Below, one piece after another: positions 19,501 through 27,704 of a stretch of 64,000 bases of DNA. Location: the NCBI GenBank assembly GCA_030141605.1, contig JAQGDQ010000416.1, positions 62,001-126,000 on the forward strand, read 5' to 3'. The DNA comes from Tubiluchus corallicola (Eukaryota; Priapulida; Priapulimorpha; Priapulimorphida; Tubiluchidae). The translations under genes and the position numbers were made by a program. The notes beneath the pieces were generated by a model. It worked only from the letters and a program-made list of their open reading frames with translations. It made no database searches and was not told the DNA's origin. Position 1 is the stretch's first letter. Each line of letters opens with the position of its first letter.

Positions 19501-22144
19501 TTCCGCAAATATCGCTAATTAACAAAATTAATTTTCTTCGTCGGAAAAATTCCTCTGGGTAATTTTATTTCTCGTCATAAAATTGCAACGTAACTTTGTC
19601 CATAATTTCTTGAATAACGAAATTAGTCGAGGCAAAATTGCTATGGAAATCAACTCACGAATTTCACAGTTTTTCCCGAAATACCCTGTATTTGTGCAAT
19701 CACAGACGTAGTTTGTATAACCCTGAGTCATGCAAATTCCACGATTCTGACAAGGAAACGAACAGCAAGGGTTATATGTACCTGAAAATGCGTTAATTCT
19801 GTTAAACCTGAGTCAGTCTAACATCGTCACGTATGTTACTTCATTTGTGTGATATAAAACGCTGGTCAAGCTAAGTAAACACCGTGTGTAAACTATAAAG
19901 TCAATAATATTTCCCTAGATGGCAGTACTATGGTGCTGGTAAACACTTTTATGTCAAAAGAACAACAAGACATGCAGCACCGTGCAGTGACGAGTCACAG
20001 AAAGCCTAGGACACCTGCACTTTATTATCAAGAAATAGACAACAGCTAGACAAAACGATGGCAAACTAAACAGTGTCAAAGAAAGCCTGTCATCTGATTT
20101 CACATCACTACCACATCACATCACGCCAGTATCATCATTATCTTCATTCCCATCATTATCATCACCAGTCCCCCACTATCACCATCATCGCCAAAACTAC
20201 ACAGTCACCATCATCACTGCTGTCAGACCAATACCACCACTACTACATCCATTGCTAGTGCCACCAACATTACTACTGTACCAATATTATAAGCAGTGCT
20301 ATCATCATCATCATCATCATCAATCAATCATCATCACTACACTACAGTAAGCACCAAAACCAAAACCAGCATCTTAATTAATTTTTTTCCAGAAAAGTGA
20401 TTTGCTTAGTTAAGTGAGTACTTAACAATCTCTGTAGACAATAACCATATGAAATTTGCTTATGAGCAGCAACTCTAACCAAGACTAACCTAGCAAGAAA
20501 CTACGTGTTTAATTTGTTCGCAGGTGTTAGCATATTTACTTACTACAAATTACAATTTACACAGCGCCAGAGTGTGCAACGTAGAGATATCAAAAATTTA
20601 TTGAGACTGCTCCTATAATTCATTAAAACTTGACATTATATCACGAGGCTGGCAGGTTTTATTCAACAATTTTTTCACGTGATGCTAATATCGTGATCCC
20701 TTAATTAAATAGACGGATTTATTTTCTTACAATTAAACTGCTAATGCTAATATGATCAGTAGAACGTTTCAACTTTATACTGAGTCGTTCTTAACATGTG
20801 TACCATCCCTATAATCCATGCTGAGAAGGACTGGCTTTATTAAAAATATTTTAACTCCTTGAATAAACACCGCATTTTCTTAAAGCAAAACCGGACCCAA
20901 TCTTAAACTGTAGGTGAAAACAATCTACTCTTTAAAATACTGAAAAACACACTATTTTTTAAAGATAGTTTACGTAAATGGATTATTACCACACAAACAC
21001 AGTTTCGCGTTCGCGCCACTAGTTCTTCGCTGTTGCATACATTTCGCCATTCTCTAGTTAGACGGGCACTAGCGTCTGCATTTCGGAAACGAATTGCACA
21101 AAAAACAGGTACTGTACCTCTCTGTTTAGATGTGCTCGTTTGTGACGAACTGCACACATTCGACTGCTCATGCGTGAACACAGCGGTAAATTTGAAGTTT
21201 GAATTTTTATCTTAAAACTTGCCTAGTTTCAGTACAACATACTCAACATACTAAATAGCTTGCAATAGCACTGTACTTTAATTTTCTCTTTTACAAACAC
21301 GTGCAACACGCTTGTGGGATATTTTTGCTCTTGAAAATTGTATTCGTTTGTGATGTCGTCAACAGTTTGGCTCACCTGCCGTTAATTGAGATTTTAATCT
21401 ACTATTTAATTATCAGAAACGCTTTTGCAGTATTAATTGTATTCAAATGCATACTTTTTATCGGACATGACAATAAAGCAGTATATGAAAAATCATCCTG
21501 TCTTTCTTTATGCAATTACCTATTTTTTGTGAGAAAAATGTACAACGTTGCGTCGGACTGCGTCCAAACGTACAGGTCGTACTTCTTATTTATACTAGTT
21601 TTTTTAATTGCATCATTTTTTGCATTACAGACTCATATTCATGATTAATAACAGCACAATAAAAACAAATGATACATAGGCCTGAATAAATAAATTAATT
21701 AATAAACTAAAATACCTAACTTTCACTTTTGTAATGCACTTTATAACGTGAGTTTAGTCATTAGTCAACTTGTTTAAAATCCAGCAGTTTTCACACGTTT
21801 CCGTGAATTCTACCAACCTAATCTCCGCATTTCATTTTCTGATTATTAAACAATTTTTTGGAATAGCTAAGAACTGCAGCCTGAAAGAAATGTTTGGTCA
21901 TATACGAAGAATAAGCTGTTGAAGTACTGCAAGTATCCGAAGTGACAACTTCAGGAAAATCCAAAAAATTGCCAAAACACATTGAGTATAAGTTGTTTAA
22001 GTAATCAAACAAAAAAAGCTTCAGACAGTGATTTTCCAATAACACATTTCTATTATAAATAAATAAAGAAAGCTACTCACTGTCGTCAACACTGGCGCCA
22101 ACGGTTATGAATACAAGGCAGATATAAACGTAACTGACCAACAT
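7227..22144 (-). CDS. PTGS: Cyclooxygenase (prostaglandin G/H synthase), complete ten-exon gene
   Basis: The enzyme converts arachidonate to PGG2 and then PGH2 on the lumenal ER/nuclear-envelope membrane. Ten exons join in phase to 588 residues. Order: signal peptide 1-17; EGF module 27-60 ([25 protein letters not shown]); amphipathic membrane-binding helices about 63-110; haem domain from about 111. Visible equivalents in sheep COX-1 numbering: Arg120 = R112, Gln203/His207 = Q195/H199, Tyr355 = Y346, catalytic Tyr385 = Y376 and proximal haem His388 = H379 in LYHWHPLLP, aspirin-acetylated Ser530 = S520. Arg513 = R503 and Val523 = V513 make the side pocket COX-2-like. Sequons are N136-R-S and N185-S-S; the usual FNTS sequon reads FNSQ and is lost. 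The chain ends KDEL. Length is close to vertebrate COX-2 (604). No frameshift was seen. The gene is divergent from the channel gene at 31164. Confidence 0.95.
7577..9840 (-). other. Cyclooxygenase introns 9 and 8 (7577-8436 and 8582-9840)
   Basis: The two introns flank exon 9. Nothing coding was seen. A small GC-richer patch at 9060-9165 contains TTAGATTAGGGTAGGTTAGG followed by GACCCTAA, which resembles degenerate telomeric words but is too short to call. The rest is unremarkable AT-rich sequence. Confidence 0.5.
8437..8581 (-). CDS. PTGS: Cyclooxygenase exon 9
   Basis: Residues 425-472 (145 bp), acceptor ATTTAAAG|ATGTC and donor TTAACAG|GTTTGT. The first half is divergent ([20 protein letters not shown]); the second half [20 protein letters not shown] is the conserved family block. 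Confidence 0.94.
9841..10127 (-). CDS. PTGS: Cyclooxygenase exon 8: catalytic tyrosine and haem ligand
   Basis: Residues 329-424 (287 bp), acceptor TCTTTCAG|GAGAAA and donor AGACGG|GTACGA. Contains [18 protein letters not shown] (Y346 at the channel constriction) and [16 protein letters not shown], with radical-forming Tyr376 and haem-ligating His379. The sequon normally found here is FNSQ instead of FNTS/YNNS, so that glycosylation site is absent. Confidence 0.96.
10128..11080 (-). other. Cyclooxygenase intron 7 with an unassigned 124-codon frame
   Basis: A minus-strand frame of 124 codons lies at 10181-10555, ending close to exon 8. It is hydrophobic and Leu/Phe-rich and shows no motif that I recognise. 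It is not in phase with the flanking exons and has no convincing splice sites, so it is taken as intronic, possibly a decayed transposon piece. Confidence 0.4.
11081..11327 (-). CDS. PTGS: Cyclooxygenase exon 7
   Basis: Residues 247-328 (247 bp), acceptor TGCTTAG|ACAAT and donor ATTAG|GTGAGA. Contains [20 protein letters not shown] and [20 protein letters not shown], long blocks conserved in animal cyclooxygenases. Confidence 0.95.
11328..13025 (-). other. Cyclooxygenase intron 6
   Basis: Apart from the hAT-like element at 11594-11963, it contains only AT-rich sequence and a C-run near 12696. Nothing else was recognised. Confidence 0.5.
11594..11963. mobile_element. hAT-like MITE with CAGGGGCG ends (no target duplication seen)
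   Basis: The left end reads CAGGGGCGCCAAAGTTTGAG and the right end, reverse-complemented, reads CAGGGGCGTACCAAGACTTT. Both then reach GACGTC / GACGCC. CAGGGGCG is a typical hAT end. The flanking octamers (GCTATTGC and CAGAACTT) do not match, so the insertion is old or the ends are misplaced. It lies in cyclooxygenase intron 6 and codes for nothing. Confidence 0.45.
13026..13109 (-). CDS. PTGS: Cyclooxygenase exon 6 (84 bp)
   Basis: Exactly 28 codons in phase 0, residues 219-246, between acceptor TTTACTAG|ATTGAC and donor ATGCAG|GTTAGT. The segment [18 protein letters not shown] matches the VDLNHIYGE stretch conserved in cyclooxygenases. It is too short to stand out as an ORF and was located from the expected gap between exons 5 and 7. 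Confidence 0.92.
13541..13577. repeat. AT dinucleotide microsatellite
   Basis: About 18 AT units followed by GCGCAAAATG and a short ATA run, within cyclooxygenase intron 5. Confidence 0.9.
14558..14706 (+). repeat. CAC-rich dispersed repeat, copy 3
   Basis: TAATATTTGCTAGCCAAACC, then CTGCAAAAAAGTTTTTCACA, ACAACTCAAACCACAC and a CAC-rich body. Same order as the copies at 6940 and (inverted) 4700. It abuts the hAT-like element starting at 14710. Confidence 0.65.
14724..15070. repeat. Minisatellite, units of about 42 bp (GTACGGTACG)
   Basis: Seven to eight tandem units built from ACGGTACGGTACGAAATTAC, then GGYACGGTAGTTTTTCGACA. Units differ mainly by C/T changes and by loss of the AAATTAC part in one short unit. 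A plus-strand frame of 121 codons is an artefact of this array. Confidence 0.9.
15071..15215. repeat. Short-unit array, CCTTTATC(C)GTA
   Basis: Twelve or so tandem 11-13 bp units, CGAACCTTTAT changing to CGTACCTTTATC, directly continuing the GTACGG minisatellite. The shift from GAACC to GTACC suggests stepwise expansion. Confidence 0.9.
16237..16415 (-). CDS. PTGS: Cyclooxygenase exon 5: distal haem histidine
   Basis: Residues 159-218 after acceptor GTTTTAG|GCAGA, ending CATGGC|GTACGT in phase 0. Contains KQLPDVNE and [16 protein letters not shown], with the distal Gln195 and His199 of the peroxidase site. A hAT-like element ends only 111 bp beyond the donor. Confidence 0.94.
17048..17191 (-). 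CDS. PTGS: Cyclooxygenase exon 4: entrance arginine and start of catalytic domain
   Basis: Residues 111-158. The acceptor follows a long pyrimidine tract (TTTTTTTTTCAG) and the donor is AAAG|GTAGTA. Carries R112, the residue that pairs with the substrate carboxylate, the sequon N136-R-S, and the family signature [18 protein letters not shown], whose Cys151 should bond to the EGF module. No frame on the ORF scale reveals this exon; it was found by reading the minus strand. Confidence 0.93.
17192..19005 (-). other. Cyclooxygenase intron 3
   Basis: 1.8 kb of AT-rich sequence. Small frames on both strands have no recognisable content. No repeats or transposon ends were identified. Confidence 0.5.
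19006..19149 (-). CDS. PTGS: Cyclooxygenase exon 3: membrane-binding domain
   Basis: Residues 63-110 after acceptor TTTATAG|CTACT, ending at CCGAG|GTAAGT. Contains [20 protein letters not shown] and [14 protein letters not shown], matching the amphipathic helices that seat the enzyme in one leaflet. 144 bp; from memory the vertebrate counterpart exon has the same length. Confidence 0.93.
19659..19781 (-). CDS. PTGS: Cyclooxygenase exon 2: EGF module
   Basis: The acceptor TTTTCAG|GTACA and donor ATTC|GTGAGT flank residues 22-62. Six cysteines with EGF spacing plus the extra Cys that ties the module to the catalytic domain are present (CC..C.....C, C.C, C). 123 bp, phase 1 in and phase 1 out. 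Confidence 0.93.
20090..20345. repeat. Imperfect CAT/CAC trinucleotide-rich tract
   Basis: Mixed CAT, CAC and ATT words run for about 250 bp, with a purer ATC stretch at 20308-20325. It lies in cyclooxygenase intron 1. Confidence 0.75.
20900..21440 (+). repeat. Dispersed repeat family R2, copy 1
   Basis: Shares ordered blocks with 53100-53510: AAAATACTGAAA / AAAATATTGAAA, TTTACGTAAATGGATTATTA / CTTACGTAAAGGAATTATTA, GAAGTTTGAATTTTTAT / AAGCTGAAATTTTTAT, ACAAACACGTGCAACACGCT / ACAAATACGTGCAACACACT, and CTGCCGTTAATTGAG / ATGCCCGTTAATTAAG. It is probably an unclassified interspersed element. It lies in cyclooxygenase intron 1. Its small frames are not conserved between copies. Confidence 0.6.
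22081..22144 (-). CDS. PTGS: Cyclooxygenase coding exon 1: signal peptide
   Basis: Codes for [20 protein letters not shown] and one more Asp, then one base of the next codon. This is a short hydrophobic secretion signal with a plausible cleavage after VGA. The donor is GACA|GTGAGT. The ATG was chosen because it is the only start that supplies a hydrophobic leader in phase with the EGF exon. The bases just before it, TTTTTTCAG|CAAAG on the minus strand, look like a splice acceptor, so a 5' non-coding exon or a spliced leader may precede it. Confidence 0.85.
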
Positions 22145-23003
22145 CTTTGCTGAAAAAAGAATGTATTGATAAATCACTTTTCATTTTATTTGTAATACTC
22201 AAGGCCAATACACTAATTACTACTTGATCGTACATTCTAGATTGCTGCTTAAGCATACATATTATATAAGGCAATCAAAACTATGTAAAACATAAACTGC
22301 AATTTTTATACCCTAGACTAAGAGAAATCAGAACGGCACGTGTAAGTCCTAGAAATATCACAGAGATGATAGGGCTATAAAGTCGAATTGATCATTGCTG
22401 AGTTATATATGTAATAGGTCTATAAAGTTTACGCGTTTGAGAGTCATTGTACGAGGAACAGAAATTTCGAAACGTTTGCCAAAGGAACTGACGGTTTTCC
22501 ACCGGATGTTTACTTTGCTGCGTTCTGTGAAAAACTGTACACATAAACTAAGTAGGTTTATATATTAATCGCCCTTGCAGTTTGTAAAAAACAGGAAAGA
22601 ACCAAACAAACTCTCTCGAGGCTTTTTGCTTATGTGACTCAATAGTGACCCATACAAAGCATTCTAATGTAAACTATATTCGATTTTGTATCGACGCCTA
22701 TAATATTGTTCTGTGGTTCGACCCAGTAGATAGCCTTGCGGTCCGCCATCGGTGATGCGGATAAGCGCTGCATAACGGTCACCCCAGAAATCTAAAAAAA
22801 AGGAAACCACAAAACCAAAACTTAGAATTCAAAAGGGACGGCTGAGAAGAACAACACAATAGAAAAAAACAAAACCTTCAAACCTTACGGAATCCACGAC
22901 ACTCGGCAGGCAGACAAGAGAAGTGCATTCCACGACAACCAGGAGACAACTGACGATGTCACGTGTTCGTTCTTTCCACAGGAAATCACTGCTCAACCAA
23001 ACG

Positions 23004-23055
23004 CAGGTAATGTTATGGGCTTCCTAGTTTAAAGTGGAGATCATAACATTACCTG
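23004..23055. repeat. Perfect 14-bp inverted repeat (hairpin)
   Basis: CAGGTAATGTTATG at 23004-23017 is followed after 24 bases by its exact complement CATAACATTACCTG at 23042-23055. It lies about 0.9 kb upstream of the cyclooxygenase ATG. It could be a small palindromic remnant or a binding site; the function is unknown. Confidence 0.85.
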
Positions 23056-24763
23056 TAGGCCGGTTGGCCTTGTGCCTATGAATAGAACTGTACAATAACA
23101 CTTTCACCTGTTCAGCTCAATATTCTTAACCGTCAGTTGTAGCAATGTTTCTTTTAGCACGTACTTTTATTTCTTAGTTTCCTGTCACTTAATTACTTTC
23201 GTTTAATGTGGGTATTTCTTAAACTTTTCTTGCCTTGATTCTATTTACAATACTGTCAAACTATAGTCACTATTTTACCTGCTATATATATGCAGTTGGA
23301 GAACCTACGTTATAAACTAAGTTGTAAATTGAATGGCTTGCAATCTTCTAATGACTGTCCACAATTCACGCGGCGAAAGATACTGTTTTTTTCACGGTTA
23401 TGTTTAGTTCCGGAATATCACTAACACGAAATACAAGCTATTCGGTACGTTTATTCTTCGTTGCCGGTAAGCAACTCATAGCCAGGTAAAATCCATGGTA
23501 TTTACTTTAACTTTAAGATGTAGCCTCTTTTGCAGTAGTTAGATGTATCCCATATTTACCAAAGGGTCAACGCGTCTTGACGTCCTGCATACAACACAAT
23601 GCACAGTCAGGTAGAAAGACAAAACTCATAAAATTAACAGAGTTTTAAAGGTTTTACATAAGTTTTCAGAATCCATTCGTTTGCTTTCATGCGATACACA
23701 AGATGTTCACGGTTCGTTCACCGCAAAAAGACCTGCGGCACTACGCTACCCACATTTAGGGACTCGAGTCTTAAGCTAATTTTCTTTCATCGGCTTATTA
23801 TAACCGATGTAAACCGCCATAAGTTTTTTCTCCTTTTCGTAGTTCAAATAACTGCAATTTACCAACGTATGTACACAGAAATATTCACCATTATTACCCG
23901 GATTTCTAAAGTAATAGGTGTGATTTAATTTACTGCGTAGTTTACACACACCCACGAAATTCACGAACATTTGAGACAAAAAGAGTTATTGTAATCTGCA
24001 GCAAATATTCACGTAATCCGTGTAACGTAAAAGACTTCAAATTTCCACTCCCAAGTACAACAACATTATTGCACTTCTTTTACACGAACGTGTATAGTTG
24101 TCACCCAAAGTCAACACTCAGGCATTATATTGGCTATTTATCTTGGTCTTCACAAATTTTTTATGGAATTTTGTCGAAAAGAGAAGTGGCTATCTAGATT
24201 TCTACAAAAATCAAGAAATTGCAATTTTCTTGATGCGCACGAACATTGTATGAAAAGGAAACTAGGCAAGTCACGAGGCACAGTTTTACGAGTTTAAACT
24301 AGGTGTGTAGTCTGTGTACCATATTTGGGATAGTCAGCGGAAGTCATTATTCCAGGTAGTCTATTCAGTGGAAATACTTTCGGCGCAAATCATTATGAAA
24401 AAGGGTAAATTTCAAAATTTAAATAAGTAATTCGTTAATTTATTATTACTCAATAATTAAACTTATTGTGAACGCAGCGTGACGAAAGCAAACAACAAGC
24501 TATTAACAGCACTAATGAAACATTTTTTATTAAAAATGTTAAGTGCAGAAAATTAAAACCGCAGTTTTTAGTTTGTCTGTCCAGTCGTAAGAATATGTTG
24601 CGTTTCTCCGTGCACGGTTATTCCTTGATGGATGATGGCTACATTCAACTGAATTGTTTTCATCACTTTAACCGGTTTGTGGAAGTTGTAATTGTACATT
24701 TTTAGGTGCTGCCATCTATGAACTAATCCTTTTACTCTACCAGCTACTTACCCCCAGTATAAT

Positions 24764-25024
24764 TGTACGGTCCAGTGAATGCATATTCACTGGATCTCTC
24801 CCTAATTTAAAGTAATGGTTTTGTGAAGCCTGTACAAGTATGCATAGTCACCTATACCTATATATACTGACTGGATTTACTTTCTAGTCACTGTCTAACT
24901 CTCAGTGTTCAGTCACTGTCTAACTCTCAGTGTTCAGTGCAGCAGTCATTATACTCATGTGTCTGTAGTTAATAAACACTTTTCTGTGCAAATATGTAGT
25001 ATAGTTTTTTATTATCGTTCTACA
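24764..25024 (+). mobile_element. Candidate solo LTR of an LTR retrotransposon
   Basis: Begins TGTACGGTCC and ends GTTCTACA, so the termini are TGTA...TACA. Inside are a TATA-like word (CCTATATATACTG near 24857), a tandem duplication of CAGTCACTGTCTAACTCTCA (24883-24935) and AATAAA at 24971-24976, the layout of a promoter-plus-polyA LTR. Flanking 5-mers do not match, and no internal gag/pol region adjoins. Confidence 0.45.
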
Positions 25025-25289
25025 AAGTCAGTGATCTACAACTTTAAACATGACTTTCACACGGTTTATCCATATTAGTAAAGGCTGGCACCTTTGAAAT
25101 GCGCTCTACAATCAATACTTTTCTACTGTAATTGTCCCGAAAAAGGGAAAATGTGTGGAAACGTTGGGACTGAGACACACGAATATACAATTTTTTAAAA
25201 CAAAACCCTACGGAAGAGTCAGCGGACTTCAGCTTTATTGCATCAAATCTAGACAACTTGCTTAATCTAATACCTTATAAAGGCTGGAT

Positions 25290-25362
25290 TTTACTCTGTT
25301 ATTTTAAGAGGGTGGTTAGTATACTCAGCATTCTTAAGGGGGTGGTTAGTATACTCAGTGAA
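25290..25362. repeat. Tandem duplication of GGGTGGTTAGTATACTCAG
   Basis: Two copies of TTAAGRGGGTGGTTAGTATA plus CTCAG at 25304-25329 and 25334-25360, separated by a few bases. Confidence 0.85.
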
Positions 25363-25599
25363 TGACCATGACAGAGTCAATCTGAAAATTGCAAGTGCAG
25401 AACACTGTCGTGGTGACTTTTGCGACGACAGTAAAACAAAAACGAGAATTTTTCCTTCTGCCATAACGCTAAATTTATTCCTTTTTCGAAAGCGTAATAT
25501 ACATGTTTTCTGTTTCATATCAACTCGACCACTCCTAACTTCTTTTAACTAGGTTAACTCCTCGAACCAGTTCGTACAGTTACACGTAAATTAATTCGC

Positions 25600-25788
25600 A
25601 ATGGCTTCTTTACGGCGGGCGAATCGTGAAGCCCAAACTTCACGACAAACACCGTAAAAACAAATTAAAGTATAAGTGTTGTTTTATTGTAGCATTAAAT
25701 TAAAGTATAAATGTGGTGTGATGTAATGTTTTTATTTTTTATATGGCTTTTTATGCTGCAATAAAGTAATCTAATCTAATCTAATGAA
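25600..25788 (+). mobile_element. Probable 5'-truncated LINE 3' end with CTAAT tail
   Basis: A non-coding stretch ends GCAATAAAGTAATCTAATCT, giving a short tandem CTAAT tail, as non-LTR elements of the CR1/L2/jockey kind often have. A related ending with a different tail lies at 42750-42775. The word AATTAAAGTATAA is repeated within it. Confidence 0.4.
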
Positions 25789-26540
25789 AGAACAACAGAT
25801 GTGGAAACGGCTTAAAGATGTATAAGGAGTCTAGCTTTCTATTCGTATACTACATGTATGACGAAGTATTGTGATATTTAAAAAGCAATGGTCATTGTAC
25901 AGGTGCACCACAAAAAATGGTGGATTATGTAGAAATAAAATATGGCTTCTAATGCGGTCACCCAGGCATCACACCTGAACGCTTTTAGTCAATACCTGGA
26001 CGTTTGTGTCAACCATAATGTGTATTTTACCTTTGTGTAAACACAGAAAGTTCATCAAGAGCACTTGCAGGCGATATTTCATGTGATGTCACGGGCTAAA
26101 AGCAACTCAAACAATTAATCACACGGGAAGTTAAATGCTTTCTGGCGACTACTATACGTGCCTGGGTAATTTAATTAAATAAAGTACAATATGTGCAGAT
26201 AGTAGACGAGTAATGAAAAAGCAAACTAAGCAAAGTATTAAGAAAGCCCACTGACTAGAAGCTTACGTCTTCATCTTCATTTGTTTCATTTAATACGTAA
26301 TTTTTATTAAAAATATTAAAAATATTTAAAAAAGTATAAAACATAAAATCAGGATAAAACGTACATACAGCACAGATAAAAAGGACTGGGTAAAAGCACA
26401 GGTAAAAGCACAAAGATCCAAGGTTACTTGTAGGTGTCTGTTAAACGATGTTATTAAGATTTACATCTTTTAAACATTTCTGACCACAGACTAAGCGCGT
26501 TACTACGGAGCCCCTAAAAAGAACATACGAAATTTTTTTT

Positions 26541-27704
26541 AGTCATTCCCTTAAGTTATTAAGTCGTTCCCCCGAGTTATTAAGTCGTTCCCCGGAGTTA
26601 TTAAGTCGTTCTCCCAAGTTATTAAGTCGTTCCCCGAGTTATTAAGTCGTTCCCCCGAGTTATTAAGTCGTTCCCCTGAGTTATTAAGTCGTTCCCCGGA
26701 GTTATTAAGTCGTTCTCCGAGTTATTAAGTCGTTCCCCGAGTTACTAAGTCGTTCCCCCGAGTTATTAAGTCGTTCCCCGGAGTTATTATGTTGTTCCCG
26801 CGAGTTATTAAGTCGTTCCCCCGAGTTATTAAGTCGTCCCCCGAGTTGTTAAGTCGTTCCCCCGAGTTATTAAGTCGTTCCCCGAGTTATTAAGTCGTTC
26901 TCCCAAGTTATTAAGTCATTCCCCCGAGTTATTAAGTCGTCCCCCGAGTTATTAAGTCGTTCCCCGAGTTATTAGGTCGTTCCCCCGAGTTATTAAGTCT
27001 TTCCCCCGAGTTATTATGTTGTTCCCGCAAGTTATTAAGTCGTTCCTCGGAGTTATTATTTCGTTCCCCCAAGTTAATGATTAATGTTGCCTATGCGCCA
27101 TGTTAATTCCTGGAAATGCTTGAACTTGAATTAAATTGTTCAAGCGAGGTACATAAAATCAGTTACATAAGTAGTTTCCTACGTGAGCTGGCATTTTTTC
27201 CGCCTACAGCTTGCCCTCTCATTGATATGGATAAAAAAGAACAATATATAATTTTGATAGCAAATAATTTAATATTCATTCAGCCTCCGTGCATTTTAAT
27301 GCATTTAGCTAACGTTATTTTACATGTATAACCATGTGGTTGACTGGAACAATAAAATTGCACCTAACTTACTAAGTCATAGTACTTTTAAAGAAACCTT
27401 CTTAGCAACGATAATGAGTTTTTTATATGCCTTTCGCTGATATCTATTCTATATTTAATAGCAAATACTTCCACAATACACTCAATGTCATGCCAAAATC
27501 AAAAATAGTATTATATGCACTGCACCTTATACACAATATACAATTCCTGACGGCAATTCCAGGAATTAACATGACGCATAAACAACATTAATCCTTAACT
27601 TGACTTAGTAACTCGGGGAAACGACTTATTAATTCGGGGTAGCGACTTAATAGCTGGGGGAACAAGTTAACAACTGTTAACAAGTTAACAACTGGCGAAT
27701 TGTT
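26541..27704. mobile_element. Fold-back-like element with tandem-repeat arms
   Basis: The left arm (26541-27118) is a minisatellite of about 26 units of roughly 20 bp (AGTTATTAAGTCGTTCCCCG), ending GCCATGTTAATTCCTGGAA. The right arm (27553-27704) starts with the complement, TTCCAGGAATTAACATGACG, and then carries four or five units of the same 20-mer in reverse orientation (CTCGGGGAAACGACTTATTA). Between them lie 430 bp without a recognisable gene, including a perfect 8-bp hairpin at 27118-27146. AATTTTTTTT occurs in direct orientation immediately outside both ends (26531-26540, 27705-27714), a possible but low-complexity target duplication. Arms of unequal length made of short tandem units recall Drosophila FB-type fold-back transposons. 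Confidence 0.65.

Noticed and set aside
20903-21215. Overlapping 92- and 60-codon frames on opposite strands
   Set aside because: They lie in the R2 repeat, and the frame is not conserved in the second copy at 53100-53510.
26541-27080. CRISPR-like array of 20-bp repeats
   Set aside because: The units are contiguous with no unique spacers, and the DNA is eukaryotic. It is a minisatellite forming the arm of a fold-back-like element.
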